The translations under genes were made by a program, and so were the position numbers. Shown piece by piece: positions 52,530-61,904 of a stretch of 64,000 nucleotides of DNA. The DNA lies in NCBI RefSeq assembly GCF_000315365.1, contig NZ_CAOS01000003.1, positions 248,001-312,000 of the forward strand, in the 5' to 3' direction. Every line of letters begins with the position of its first letter. Positions within the stretch are counted from its first letter, which is position 1. Source of the DNA: Desulforamulus hydrothermalis Lam5 = DSM 18033 (GTDB lineage: Bacteria > Bacillota > Desulfotomaculia > Desulfotomaculales > Desulfotomaculaceae). The notes beneath the pieces are model-generated. The model did no database searches. It was given only the letters and a program-made list of their open reading frames with translations, and was not told the origin of the DNA.

Positions 52530-53675
52530 CTAAGGATTACCCAAACCTGTATCCAATTTCCCCCTCACTTCACAGCCGGATAAATCCTGGTTTTCGTGAA
52601 TCAGGTTAAGGAACTCCTTGGCTGTCCGGTTGGCAAATTTGAGGTTGTTGGCCACCACGGCAAGGAACAATAATGCATGCATGTAGTAAGCCCCGGTAAG
52701 TTTTTCGTGCCATTTATCTACAAAGTCGCTTAATTCCTGCCAAAAGGCATCGTCCACCGGATAATGGCGAGCCGGCTTGCCTTCAAACAAGGCCTGGCGC
52801 AGCTCTCTGTTTAACCTGGCAAAATCTTTGTTGCCATGTTGCAGCATGGCTAAAATTGCTGCAAACTCCGGGCTGATGTCCGGGTTACCCATTTGCTGCC
52901 GCCAGTTAATACGATCGATGGTGGTGTTATAAATATCCTTGCTTTTATGGTAAAGGTTAGCATTAAAATCAATATATTTTTCAATCAGTTGATCTTGCCA
53001 GGGATAGGGGGTTTTATCCTGACCTAATTGCTCTTTCCATAATTCCAGGTATAAACGGCTTTCACTGAGCAGGCTTTTTACTTCCTGCCGTCTCTGCATG
53101 TACTCTGCCTCGGGCATTAACTTTATTTGGATAAACCCTTCTGCCAGTGTGCAGAAAAAGTCTGCCGTAACTTCATTAAGTCTTTGCAAGCTGCAAAGCA
53201 ACCGATCCCGGTAGTGGGGCGGTGCCACTAAACCGTTAACCACCATACCTACGCCCAGGCCGATAAAAATTACCAGACTGCGGTAGAGGGCTTCGCTGAT
53301 AAAAGCTTCCTCCGGCGAACTTAAGATAATAACCATCGGGATCAAGGCCATTACTACATCACTAAAGCCCAGTTTTAAGGTCAGCCAAATTACCAGCGGC
53401 GTAGCCATTCCCATGGCCAAGGGCCCCGGTGCCCACAAATAACCCAACACCAGTCCCACGGCCAGCCCGAGAATGTGCACTGCTATTTGTTCTATGGCAT
53501 TTCTAAACGACCTGCGGAGAGAGGGCTGTACATTAACAATGGCAGTTACCGCAGCCACTACCGCATTCAGGTTCCATTGATGAGCCAAAAAGAAAGACAG
53601 CGATACAGCTATGGCTGTCTTAATCATTCTGGCTCCGAAGGGCATCTTCAATCTCAACTTTTTTAACCTACCCAT
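52530..53675 (-). CDS. Aromatic acid exporter (FUSC/ArAE)-like membrane protein
   Basis: About 381 residues. Residues 10-150 hold four to six membrane segments with the ArAE/DUF939 signature (GARMIKTAIAVSLSFFLA, then VTAIVNVQPSLRRSFRNA). The C-terminal 200 residues are soluble and helical. Related proteins are annotated as aromatic acid exporters, mostly by similarity. ATG at 53675 is chosen because AAAGGGG is 8 nt upstream. It lies just downstream of the flavoprotein gene. Confidence 0.82.
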   Translation of the reverse strand: MGRLKKLRLKMPFGARMIKTAIAVSLSFFLAHQWNLNAVVAAVTAIVNVQPSLRRSFRNAIEQIAVHILGLAVGLVLGYLWAPGPLAMGMATPLVIWLTLKLGFSDVVMALIPMVIILSSPEEAFISEALYRSLVIFIGLGVGMVVNGLVAPPHYRDRLLCSLQRLNEVTADFFCTLAEGFIQIKLMPEAEYMQRRQEVKSLLSESRLYLELWKEQLGQDKTPYPWQDQLIEKYIDFNANLYHKSKDIYNTTIDRINWRQQMGNPDISPEFAAILAMLQHGNKDFARLNRELRQALFEGKPARHYPVDDAFWQELSDFVDKWHEKLTGAYYMHALLFLAVVANNLKFANRTAKEFLNLIHENQDLSGCEVRGKLDTGLGNP

Positions 53676-53700
53676 CAGCATCCCCTTTGATCAAAATTGT

Positions 53701-54957
53701 TTACCAGGACATGGCTATGGTGGCTGCACTTACACCTGCTACATAACCCGATGACCAGGCCCACTGCAGATTATAACCGCCGCAATCACCGTCAATATCC
53801 ATAATTTCACCTGCAAAAAACAGTCCCGGCATGATATGCGACTCCATGGTACGCGGGTTAATATCCCTCACGTCAATACCGCCGGCTGTAACCTGAGCGG
53901 CCGTCCAGGTGTTAGTACCTGTCACTGCAAAGCGCCAATCCTGTAAAATATTTAAGATTTTTTCCCGTTCAGCGGCAGTTACTTCTGACACTTTTTTTTG
54001 GACATCTTGAATACCGGCCTGTTTTAACATAACCGGAGCCAGTTGTTTGTTGATAAAGCCTACAAAACTAAAAGCCAGGGGTTTACCGGGGTTTGCCTGA
54101 AACCGCCGGCTAAGAAACTCTGCCAGCTGCTCCCTTGACAAATGATTAAGCATACATACTTTAAGGTGTACCCGGTGCCCTTTTTGCAGCCACCGGGCTG
54201 CCGTACGGCTGAGATCAAAGATAGGCGGGCCGGATATGCCATATTCGGTAAACAGAATCTCTCCTTCAGCCCTGGCCATAGTTTTGTCTTGAACAATTAC
54301 CTCGGCTTCACCGTTAATTTTAATTCCTTTAATTTGCTTAAGCCAGGGCTCAGCCAGCTTTAACTGGACCAAAGAGGGCAGCGGTTCCACCAGGCGATGC
54401 CCCAGTCTTACAGCCAGTTGGTAAGCACTGCCCGTGGAACCCAGCTGGGGGGCAGCTTTTCCTCCGGTGGCTAGAATAACCCTGTGTCCAAAATAACGTT
54501 GTCCCCCTTTTACCACCACTTCAAAACCCTTGTCTGATTTATTGATTGCCTGAACTTCTGACTCAACCGCCGTGTTTACCCCCAGCTCTGCCAGTTCGTA
54601 CCGCAACACATCTAAAATACTGGAAGCTTGGTTGGAAAAGGGAAACACCTTACCTTTTTCTTCAACCTTATGATATATGCCTAACTGTTCAAAAAATGCA
54701 ATGGTTTGTAAATTATTAAACTGCCGCAAAGCAGCCAAAGCAAATTTAGGGTAACTGCCATGAAAATGGGATATATGCATATCCATATTGGTGAAATTGC
54801 ATCTGCCGTTACCGGTAGCCAAAATCTTTTTGCCCACCCGGTTGTTCTTTTCTAAAACGGTTACCTTGCCGCCATGCCGGGCGGCTGCAACAGCCGCCAG
54901 CAGACCGGCTGCTCCACCGCCCACAATAATAATTTGCAGGGTAGTTTTATTGTTCAT
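53701..54957 (-). CDS. NAD(P)/FAD-dependent oxidoreductase, HI0933/BaiN family
   Basis: About 418 residues. The Rossmann motif is IIIVGGGAAGLLAAVAAARHG near the start, then GKKILATGNGRCNFTN, VILATGGKAAPQLGSTGSAY and the C-terminal GLFFAGEIMDIDGDCGGYNLQWAWSSGYVAG. The family is named for BaiN, a reductase of bile-acid intermediates, but most members have no tested substrate. The start at 54957 overlaps the end of the next flavoprotein gene by 11 bp; the longer upstream frame is part of that gene. Confidence 0.88.
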   Translation of the reverse strand: MNNKTTLQIIIVGGGAAGLLAAVAAARHGGKVTVLEKNNRVGKKILATGNGRCNFTNMDMHISHFHGSYPKFALAALRQFNNLQTIAFFEQLGIYHKVEEKGKVFPFSNQASSILDVLRYELAELGVNTAVESEVQAINKSDKGFEVVVKGGQRYFGHRVILATGGKAAPQLGSTGSAYQLAVRLGHRLVEPLPSLVQLKLAEPWLKQIKGIKINGEAEVIVQDKTMARAEGEILFTEYGISGPPIFDLSRTAARWLQKGHRVHLKVCMLNHLSREQLAEFLSRRFQANPGKPLAFSFVGFINKQLAPVMLKQAGIQDVQKKVSEVTAAEREKILNILQDWRFAVTGTNTWTAAQVTAGGIDVRDINPRTMESHIMPGLFFAGEIMDIDGDCGGYNLQWAWSSGYVAGVSAATIAMSW

Positions 54958-56563
54958 GATTGCCGTCTCCCAGAGGTTTATATTTAGCTGCCACAGCCTC
55001 AGCCACCCGAATGCCATCCACTGCCGCTGAAACAATTCCGCCGGCATAGCCGGCCCCTTCGCCCGCCGGATACAAGCCGGCAATATTGGCTTGCCGGTGT
55101 TCATTTCTCTCAATGCGAACCGGTGAAGAACTCCTGGTTTCAACCCCGGTGAGTATCGCGTCCGGTAAAGCAAAACCCTTTAACTTTTTATCAAACTCCA
55201 CAATGGCTTCTTTTAGGGTTTCCACCACATAATGGGGCAGGCAATGCTTTAACTCGGCCAGGGTAACAGCTTGACGATAAGAGGGCACCACTTGACCGAT
55301 AGTGCGGGATGGCCTGTCATGCAGAAAGTCACCTACCAGCTGGGCCGGTGCGTTATAGTTGCTGCCTGCCAGTACAAATGCTTGTCTTTCCCAACGCCGT
55401 TGAAACTCCACACCGGCCAGCGGGTGATCACTGCCAAAATCCTCCGGTGTCACCCCCACCAGCAGGGCACTGTTGGCATTGGGAGCATTTCTGGCATGTT
55501 CACTCATGCCATTGGTAACCACGCCGCCTTCTTCCGAAGCAGCTGCTACCACCAGGCCGCCCGGACACATGCAAAAGGTGTAAGCCGAACGCCCGTTGGA
55601 CGAATGATAGGCTAATTTATATTCCGCCGGCCCCAGCCTGGGATGGCGGGCAAACTGCTTATACTGGGCCCGGTCAATCAACTCCTGGGGATGCTCAATT
55701 CTTACGCCAATAGAAAAGGCTTTGGGAGATATCTTAACTCCCTTATTATAAAGCATGGCAAAGGTATCCCGGGCGCTGTGTCCGATGGCTAAAATTACTG
55801 CTTGCGAGTCAATTACTTCCCGCTCATTAACCACCACCCCGGTAACCGTCCCCTGTTGCACCAATAAATCAGTTACCTTGGCTTGAAAACGCACCTCACC
55901 ACCCAGACTGATGATGCGCTGCCGGATGTTTTTAACTACCACTCGCAAAATATCTGTTCCCACATGGGGCTTGTGGGAATACATGATTTCAGGCGGTGCA
56001 CCGGCCGCCACCATTTCCTCCAGCACTTTGCGGCAGCGCAAATCCCTGATCAGGGTGGTTAGTTTACCATCCGAAAAAGTACCGGCACCACCTTCCCCAA
56101 ACTGCACATTGCACTCGGTGTCCAGTTTGCCGCCGGACCAAAAGTTTTTTACCGCCTCGGTGCGCCGATCCACGTCAGCTCCCCGTTCCAGCAGCAGAGG
56201 GCGGTAACCCATAGCAGCCAAAATCAGACCGGCAAACAAACCCGCCGGGCCGGTGCCAATAATGACAGGCCGGTTTTGCAGGGGCAATGTACCTGGTTTG
56301 ACATATTCATATTTTAAATTAGGCGTGCGCAACACATCTTTATCACCGGCCAACCTGCTTAAAACTTTATCCTCACCGACCACTTCAGCATCTACCGTAT
56401 ATACAAAAAAAATCCTGTCCTTTTTTCTGGCATCCACCGATCTTTTGAAAATAGTGTATTTAATTAATTCCTTTTCCTTTATTTTTAATTTATTAAGTAA
56501 ACTTTTCCGGATTTCTGTTTCGTCCTGATCCAAGGTTAATTTAATGCCGGAAACTCTTATCAT
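54947..56563 (-). CDS. FAD-dependent dehydrogenase, COG2509-like
   Basis: A 538-residue flavoprotein. An N-terminal extension of about 95 residues, including DKDVLRTPNLKYEYV, precedes the FAD motif VIIGTGPAGLFAGLILAAMG. Other conserved pieces are FGEGGAGTFSDGKLTT and the C-terminal GLYPAGEGAGYAGGIVSAAVDGIRVAEAVA. The family is uncharacterised. It overlaps the following gene and is probably coexpressed with it; two stacked flavoproteins suggest a shared redox task. Confidence 0.85.
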   Translation of the reverse strand: MIRVSGIKLTLDQDETEIRKSLLNKLKIKEKELIKYTIFKRSVDARKKDRIFFVYTVDAEVVGEDKVLSRLAGDKDVLRTPNLKYEYVKPGTLPLQNRPVIIGTGPAGLFAGLILAAMGYRPLLLERGADVDRRTEAVKNFWSGGKLDTECNVQFGEGGAGTFSDGKLTTLIRDLRCRKVLEEMVAAGAPPEIMYSHKPHVGTDILRVVVKNIRQRIISLGGEVRFQAKVTDLLVQQGTVTGVVVNEREVIDSQAVILAIGHSARDTFAMLYNKGVKISPKAFSIGVRIEHPQELIDRAQYKQFARHPRLGPAEYKLAYHSSNGRSAYTFCMCPGGLVVAAASEEGGVVTNGMSEHARNAPNANSALLVGVTPEDFGSDHPLAGVEFQRRWERQAFVLAGSNYNAPAQLVGDFLHDRPSRTIGQVVPSYRQAVTLAELKHCLPHYVVETLKEAIVEFDKKLKGFALPDAILTGVETRSSSPVRIERNEHRQANIAGLYPAGEGAGYAGGIVSAAVDGIRVAEAVAAKYKPLGDGNHEQ

Positions 56564-56840
56564 GCGCCATTTCCTTTCCTGTTGTATCTATCTGTAATTT
56601 TACACGAATATTAAAGCAATAATTCCTATACCAACAGACATAGCATACTTTTTCTGATGGCGGCCGGTTTATCTGCACCAAATACATATTTAATATTGGT
56701 TGCAATTAATTATTTAGGTTAGTTATTTCAAAAATAATGTTTAATATAAATATTTTTAATTGTTAATTGGCTGTGTTGAATTGTAGGTATTTTTGGAATA
56801 TAATTCATATATAGTTAGTTAATAAAAGGAGGTGCCGTCT

Positions 56841-57011
56841 ATGCAAAAATTCTGCGAGAAAATCAATGAGGAAATTACTATCGAACCTAAGATGGACTAT
56901 GAAACAGGTCAAAAACAAGTTGGGTGGTTGTTCTTTACCTGTTACAACTTTTACCGGAAATGTAAAGGCGCTTGCCCTCAGCAAGAATACTTAATAAAAG
57001 ATAAAAAATAA
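56841..57011 (+). CDS. Small cysteine-containing protein (56 aa)
   Basis: A 56-residue frame starting MQKFCEKINEEITIEPKMDY, with four cysteines (C5, C35, C41, C45). AAAGGAGG lies just before the ATG, and a strong terminator follows 24 nt after the stop. This makes it a convincing small gene. The spacing C-x5-C-x3-C could bind a metal. No family recognised. Confidence 0.72.
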   Translation: MQKFCEKINEEITIEPKMDYETGQKQVGWLFFTCYNFYRKCKGACPQQEYLIKDKK

Positions 57012-57034
57012 CCGCCTGCATCTTTCCTTCTAAT

Positions 57035-57078
57035 AAAACCAGGGCCATGGCACTTATCGGACCGGCCCTGGTTTTGGT
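57035..57078. terminator. Bidirectional terminator between convergent genes
   Basis: Stem AAAACCAGGGCC / GGCCCTGGTTTT followed by GGTTT on the plus strand. Its right end touches the stop codon of the convergent methyltransferase gene. Confidence 0.8.
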
Positions 57079-57660
57079 TTATTTCGGCTGCCAAACTGCC
57101 ATATATAAACAGGCTGCCGGGCTTAGTTCCACCCTTTGCCGGCAACTGAATCCCTGCTGCTGCATGGCGGACAACAAATCATCCGCCTTTAACCTTTCTT
57201 CCAGGGGCGGCCCCATTTCTGTAAAGGTGTTGTTCCATTCCACTATGCCGATCCGGGCCCCCGGCCGCATAACCCGCCGGCATTCCTTGAGCATTGCCGC
57301 CAGATCGGGTACTTCGTGGGCCACCATCACCATAGTTACACAATCCACACTGGCATCCGGCAAACTGATATAATCCGGGGCAGTTAAAACCCAGGCAATA
57401 TTCTTCAGAGCAAGTTGTTTACTGCGCGCTAATGCCTCTACCAGCATGGTCTCCTGAATATCCAACCCGTAAACAAAGCCTCCGGGACCTACTCGCCGGG
57501 CTGCCGGCAAAGTCAGGTAACCAATGCCACAGCCCACATCCAGCATCACTTCCCCTTCCCTCACCTGTAACAGCTGCAATACTTGATCGGGAGGTATCAG
57601 CTCTTTACGGCGTGGATTATCTAATTTTGCCATTTTCCTGGTATCAAAAACATGACCCAT
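57079..57660 (-). CDS. Class I SAM-dependent methyltransferase
   Basis: A 193-residue methyltransferase with motif I VMLDVGCGIGYLTLPAARRVG, motif II VYGLDIQE and a post-I/III region DASVDCVTMVMVAHEV. It is a UbiE/COQ5-like small-molecule type; the substrate is unknown. The start is the ATG at 57660 (or GTG 57669); spacing to AAAAGGG is not ideal for either. Element copy 5 lies between it and the globin sensor gene. Confidence 0.8.
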   Translation of the reverse strand: MGHVFDTRKMAKLDNPRRKELIPPDQVLQLLQVREGEVMLDVGCGIGYLTLPAARRVGPGGFVYGLDIQETMLVEALARSKQLALKNIAWVLTAPDYISLPDASVDCVTMVMVAHEVPDLAAMLKECRRVMRPGARIGIVEWNNTFTEMGPPLEERLKADDLLSAMQQQGFSCRQRVELSPAACLYMAVWQPK

Positions 57661-57719
57661 CAATTTCACATCCCTTTTCTGTTGGTCTGCCTGGCAGCCA
57701 AGGTATATCGGCAGTCTGA

Positions 57720-57816
57720 AGGGACAGGAAAACCTGTCCCTAGAGTGTCGCCAAACATTATCGGTGGTTTATGATCCCCTTTGTCTACAGTCTGAGGGAC
57801 AGGAAAACCTGTCCCT
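57720..57816 (-). repeat. Terminator-embedded structured element, copy 5 (53-bp deletion derivative)
   Basis: Two identical 22-nt hairpins (arms AGGGACAGG / CCTGTCCCT) at 57720-57741 and 57795-57816 enclose 53 bp holding both element ends and the right subterminal arm (on the minus strand GGGGATCATAAACCACC). On the minus strand the sequence passes from CTGTAGACAAAGG straight into GGATCATAAACC, so the core between two CAAAGG repeats is missing. The right hairpin overlaps the stop codon of the globin sensor gene by one base. Confidence 0.8.
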
Positions 57817-58571
57817 TATTCTTCGGCCGATTTTTTCATTTTTTCTATGGCCTGCTGGTTAGAAATAACCATCTTGGCAATGTCTTTGGCCGATTGGGAG
57901 GACCGTTCAGCCAGTTTTCTTACTTCCTGGGCTACCACCGCAAAGGTGCGGCCGTGATCTCCCGCCCTGGCCGCTTCAATAGAGGCATTAAGGGACAGCA
58001 TGTTGGTTTGCTCAGCAATATCATCTATAATCTCAGCCACCGAACCAATGTCTTGCTGGAAAGCAATTAACTGCTGCAGTTGGTCTAAAATGTAGTTTTC
58101 AATGGCCAGCTGCATATCCAAGTTAAGCCTTTTTAAAAAGGCCGTCAACGCCTCGGCATAAGCTTCTGTGCAACTGCCGTGATGATCAGTCAGGATGCGC
58201 TGGATTTCAGCGTTATAAATTTGATATGACCCTAAATACCATTTGGGGTATAAACCTATTTGCTGATGCTTCTTGCCGATGGCCAGTCTTCTGTTAATGT
58301 AATTTTCATCAACCGGATCACACAAAGAAATAAAATATTGCTTCTGGGTCTCCTTTAACCGCTCTACCGTACTGTATTTGGCAATCAGTTCCTTTAAATA
58401 AGGAAACTTTAGCACATGCCGGTAAAAATTATCTACTGTCCGGTCTGCTTCTCTGGTGAACAAATCCTTATGAGCAGCCATAATTTGTTCTTCCCGTTCG
58501 GTGATATCCAGATAGGCCAGTTGAGCCTGCCGTTTTGCCAGCTTGACAGCTTGGTTGGTCAATTGGTTCAA
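57816..58571 (-). CDS. Globin-coupled sensor with a shortened chemoreceptor domain
   Basis: A 251-residue cytoplasmic protein. Residues 1-165 form a protoglobin-type sensor: [17 protein letters not shown], then [19 protein letters not shown] with the probable proximal haem His. Residues 175-251 are a chemoreceptor signalling tip ([33 protein letters not shown] type sequence). It is shorter than HemAT (about 430) and lacks adaptation helices; short versions of this kind exist in anaerobes. It may signal oxygen or nitric oxide to CheA. The start is the TTG at 58571, with a GGGGG site 8 nt before. The stop lies in the flanking hairpin of element copy 5. Confidence 0.85.
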   Translation of the reverse strand: MNQLTNQAVKLAKRQAQLAYLDITEREEQIMAAHKDLFTREADRTVDNFYRHVLKFPYLKELIAKYSTVERLKETQKQYFISLCDPVDENYINRRLAIGKKHQQIGLYPKWYLGSYQIYNAEIQRILTDHHGSCTEAYAEALTAFLKRLNLDMQLAIENYILDQLQQLIAFQQDIGSVAEIIDDIAEQTNMLSLNASIEAARAGDHGRTFAVVAQEVRKLAERSSQSAKDIAKMVISNQQAIEKMKKSAEE

Positions 58572-58629
58572 CCCGCATCCCCCTTCAGGTTGTAATTAAT
58601 ATTATGGCAATAATTCTCCGTTTTACCTG

Positions 58630-59944
58630 TTATTCCTTTAAAAATTTATCCGGACTGTTTTTTATCAGCCTCTCTTTTCCCTGGTCACCGGGCCGGTAGT
58701 ATACGGTTCCCTGCAGCTCATCGGGCATATACTGCTGTGCCACATAATGGCCCGGAAAGTCATGGGGATATCGGTACCCTGTATGCCCTAATGATTTAGC
58801 ACCCTGATAGTGGGTATCTCTCAGATGAGGCGGTACCCTGCCGATTTTCTTGTTTTTTACATCCGCCAGGGCACTGTCAACGGCACAGAGAACACTGTTG
58901 CTTTTGGGCGCCGTGGCCAGGTAGATAATGCACTGGGCAATGGGGATACGGGCTTCCGGCATGCCCACGGTTTCCAGGGCGTGCCAGGCCGCCTGGGCTA
59001 TAAGCATAGCTTGTGGGTCAGCCATACCGATATCTTCCGCCGCATGCACCATTAAGCGGCGCACGATAAAACGCTGATCCTCACCCGCCACAGTCATGCG
59101 GGCATAATAATGCAGTGCCGCATCCGGGTCTGAGCCACGGATACTTTTGATAAAAGCGGATATAACATCGTAGTGGTTATCGCCTGTTTTATCATAACGG
59201 ATGTATCTTTGCTGGGCAGAGTCCTCTGCCACCTCCAGGGTAATATGGCGGAAGCCGTCTTCAGCCGGCGCCGTTGATAAAACTGCCAGCTCCAGGGCAT
59301 TCAAAAGGTTGCGGGCATCGCCCCCGGACATATTAATAAAGTGCCGGGCAGCTTCCTCAGCCAGTTTTACTTTGTACATCCCCAGCCCCTTTATTTCATC
59401 AGTCAGCGCGCGCTGCAACAACCGGCGCAAATCATCCTCCGTCAGCTCTTGCAGCTGAAAAATGCGGGAACGACTCAACAGAGCGCCGTTTAGCGCAAAA
59501 TAAGGGTTTTCTGTGGTGGCACCGACCAGGATAACTTCACCTTTCTCCACCGCTTCCAGCAAGCAATCCTGCTGGGCCCCTCGTTTTAAGGCATGTATCT
59601 CATCTATAAAAAACATAGTTTTTTTGCCATAGTAGTTCAGATTATCCCTGGCCCTCTGAATTTCTGTTCTGATCTCTGCCACCCCGGCTGCCACAGCATT
59701 TACTTTAACAAAATTGGCTGCCGTCATTTCTGAAATAACGGTTGCCAGAGTTGTTTTGCCCGGTTCCCGGCGGGCCATAAAGTATAACCGATCCCAACTT
59801 GTCTGCTTCAATGGCCCGCCGCAACAGCTTGCCTCTGCCCACGATATGTTCCTGGCCGATAAATTCATCCAGGGTCCGTGGCCGCATCCTCTCTGCCAGG
59901 GGCGCCACCTGCCGGTTAATGCCGGATGAACTGAATAAGTCCAC
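58630..59944 (-). CDS. rarA: Replication-associated recombination protein A, frame broken by a probable homopolymer error
   Basis: About 440 residues of a AAA+ ATPase (RarA/MgsA) that acts at stalled replication forks. The N-terminal part reads [22 protein letters not shown] and [10 protein letters not shown]; the remainder, from [10 protein letters not shown], lies in another frame. Removing one G from the GGG just before the Walker A lysine (near 59760) restores GPPGTGKTTLA. Later motifs are [10 protein letters not shown] (Walker B) and [13 protein letters not shown] (sensor 1). The GTG at 59944 has a GAGGTGAGG site. I infer a sequencing error, since the whole protein is otherwise intact. 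Confidence 0.9.
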
Positions 59945-60131
59945 GTCCCTCACCTCAAAAACTAATATAATTCTTAACAAAATTAAGATATATCTTATCA
60001 AATAATGCTAAAGCTGTAAATTTTATTGCTGCTTCCTTTGTTACACAGACGCAGCCAGGATATACCCTATACAAGTACCATTGGGTAACGTAAAATATAA
60101 TTTAGGATACTAAATAAAGCCGGTGTTAAAA

Positions 60132-61127
60132 ATGTTGAATGTTTTTTTTACTTGTACAGGTTTTATTAACCGCCATGTGATTAAACTGCTGGTTGGGGTA
60201 ATCTGTTTTTCTGCCTGGTTTGGGTATTATTATCCAGGGGTCGGGCAAAGGCTGCAGCCCTTCTCGCCGGCCTGTTTGTTTGTCATGCTTTATCCTATGA
60301 TGATTGGCTTAGAATTTGGGGAGCTGAGACAGGCTTTAGCAAAATTAAAGGTAATTACCCTGGCCATCGGTGTTAATTTTACCATCTCACCCCTGCTGGC
60401 ATATTTTCTGGCCAAGACCTTTTTAAATGCTTACCCCGATTTTGCCGTAGGGCTTATTTTAATTGGCACGGTTCCCTGTGCCGGCATGGTTATCACCTGG
60501 ACCGGCATGTCCCGGGGCAGTATTCCGGTGGCCTTATTAGTTACCACATTTAGATAGTTGATAGGAATTTTTTTAATTCCTTTGTGGATGACACTGCTGG
60601 CAGGAAAATATGTGCCCATTGACCCGCTGCAAATGATGCAAACAGTGATTACCATCATTGTTCTTCCCATGGTGTTGGGAACAATAACCAGGTTTTTTCT
60701 TCTTAAAAAATACGGTTGGGATTTATTTAGGCAAATTAAACCAAATTTCCCGGCCCTGGCTTCCCTTGGCATGTACGTTTTATTTTTCATCTCGTTATCC
60801 GCTCAGGCACAGCAACTAATTAAGCACCCGGATTATCTTTTGAAGTTAGTTATACCGGCACTATTTTTTTACCCGTTGCTTTTTACCCTCTCAGCAGGAC
60901 TGTCTCGTCTGCTCAGCCTGGATTATCAGGATATGGCAGCTGTTTCTTTTAGCATTGCCGGCAAAAACCTGGCCATTTCGCTGGCCATTGCGGTGCTGTT
61001 CTTTTCACCTCTTACGGTGGTAGTGGTAGCCATTATGCCCCTGGTGCAGGTGATATTTATGGCCTCTTATTACAAGCTGTCCCATCGCATCCAGACGTTA
61101 TGGTCTCAATTGCCTCGCAAACAGTAA
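60132..61127 (+). pseudogene. ACR3/BASS-family transporter interrupted by an in-frame TAG
   Basis: The frame encodes a ten-helix carrier of the bile acid:sodium symporter superfamily, about 331 codons. GLILIGTVPCAGMVITWTGM resembles the ACR3 arsenite permease region. A TAG at 60555-60557 follows VALLVTTFR, and the same frame continues directly with LIGIFLIPLWM and the second half (AVSFSIAGKNLAISLA). It could be a true pseudogene, a single-base error (for example CAG to TAG), or amber readthrough. Upstream the ribosome binding site is weak. The 3' end is followed by a terminator. Confidence 0.75.
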
Positions 61128-61151
61128 ACCAGAGCTGCCATATCAGTTCAC

Positions 61152-61178
61152 AAAAAAACACCCCGGCAGAGGGGTGTT
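61152..61178 (-). terminator. Intrinsic terminator of the TauE/SafE operon
   Basis: Stem AACACCCC / GGGGTGTT followed by TTTTT on the minus strand, 10 nt after the stop codon at 61188. A nearly identical terminator follows the partial paralogue at 63846-63870. Confidence 0.85.
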
Positions 61179-61187
61179 GAGTAGTTT

Positions 61188-61904
61188 TTATGCCTCTGAT
61201 TTTTTTGCTGCTTTGGTCATGGTAATACCCAAACCTATACAGATGTAGTAAATGGCGAAACCGTACCAAAGTGTATAGAACAAGTAGAATACCAGCATGA
61301 AGGTCATAATGCCTTTGTTGTCTTTAACAAACTTGGTTTCCACGCCGTAGTAATTATAAGCCGGTTCAATAACCTTCTTTTGATAGGTTTGCAGGTAGAT
61401 GGATTCCTTAAATTGCTGCTTCTTTTCTAAATCTTTGGCAATGGCTTTGGTTATGCTGTACCAGCGGTTGGTAGCATCCCTGGGGTCTGTATTGTACTTG
61501 GCCTGCACAATATCCCCCTTGTTCTCGTACATAGCTTTGCAATCCTCCGAAATGTTGGCCAGTAACTTACCCAGGTCGCTTTTAAGAGCAATTTTAGCTT
61601 TATCAACCTTAACTTCCGCTCCCTCTGCTTTTTGCAGGGCAGCCGCCCATCGGCCGGCCTGGGCTTCATCCTTGCATGTCAGGTTAACTTCAACAGTTGT
61701 GCCGCGCCATTTCTCTGCCTTGTTTATTTCACTAAATACAACCGCCTGGGCTGAACCTTTGGAGATGGAGTTAAACATATCATCGGCAAACTCCAGGCCG
61801 TTTCTGCCGTTACCAAAGGAAGGACTCATCATATAAATGTAGATACCGCAGAAGGACAACAACATCAAGATGCCAATCCAAAAGGCTTTGCTATCTCTGA
61901 TCAT
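61188..61904 (-). CDS. Unrecognised membrane protein partnering TauE/SafE
   Basis: A 238-residue protein with an N-terminal membrane segment (WIGILMLLSFCGIYIYMM), a soluble helical region (about 40-190) rich in lysine and a C-terminal segment (TFMLVFYLFYTLWYGFAIYYICIGLGITM). The two ends place the soluble domain outside the cytoplasm. No family recognised. The start ATG at 61904 shares a base with the stop codon of the TauE/SafE gene (TAATG), so they are coupled. A paralogue is cut by the right edge of the window, so the pair occurs twice. Role probably tied to the exporter. Confidence 0.75.
   Translation of the reverse strand: MIRDSKAFWIGILMLLSFCGIYIYMMSPSFGNGRNGLEFADDMFNSISKGSAQAVVFSEINKAEKWRGTTVEVNLTCKDEAQAGRWAAALQKAEGAEVKVDKAKIALKSDLGKLLANISEDCKAMYENKGDIVQAKYNTDPRDATNRWYSITKAIAKDLEKKQQFKESIYLQTYQKKVIEPAYNYYGVETKFVKDNKGIMTFMLVFYLFYTLWYGFAIYYICIGLGITMTKAAKKSEA

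Noticed and set aside
54958-55173. An N-terminal extension of the BaiN-like protein
   Set aside because: The extension is out of frame with, and lies inside, the preceding flavoprotein gene; the ATG at 54957 has the FAD motif right after it.
60555-60557. Pyrrolysine encoded by the UAG in the ACR3/BASS carrier
   Set aside because: Such residues occur chiefly in methylamine methyltransferases, no pyl genes are seen here, and sequencing errors are common in this assembly.
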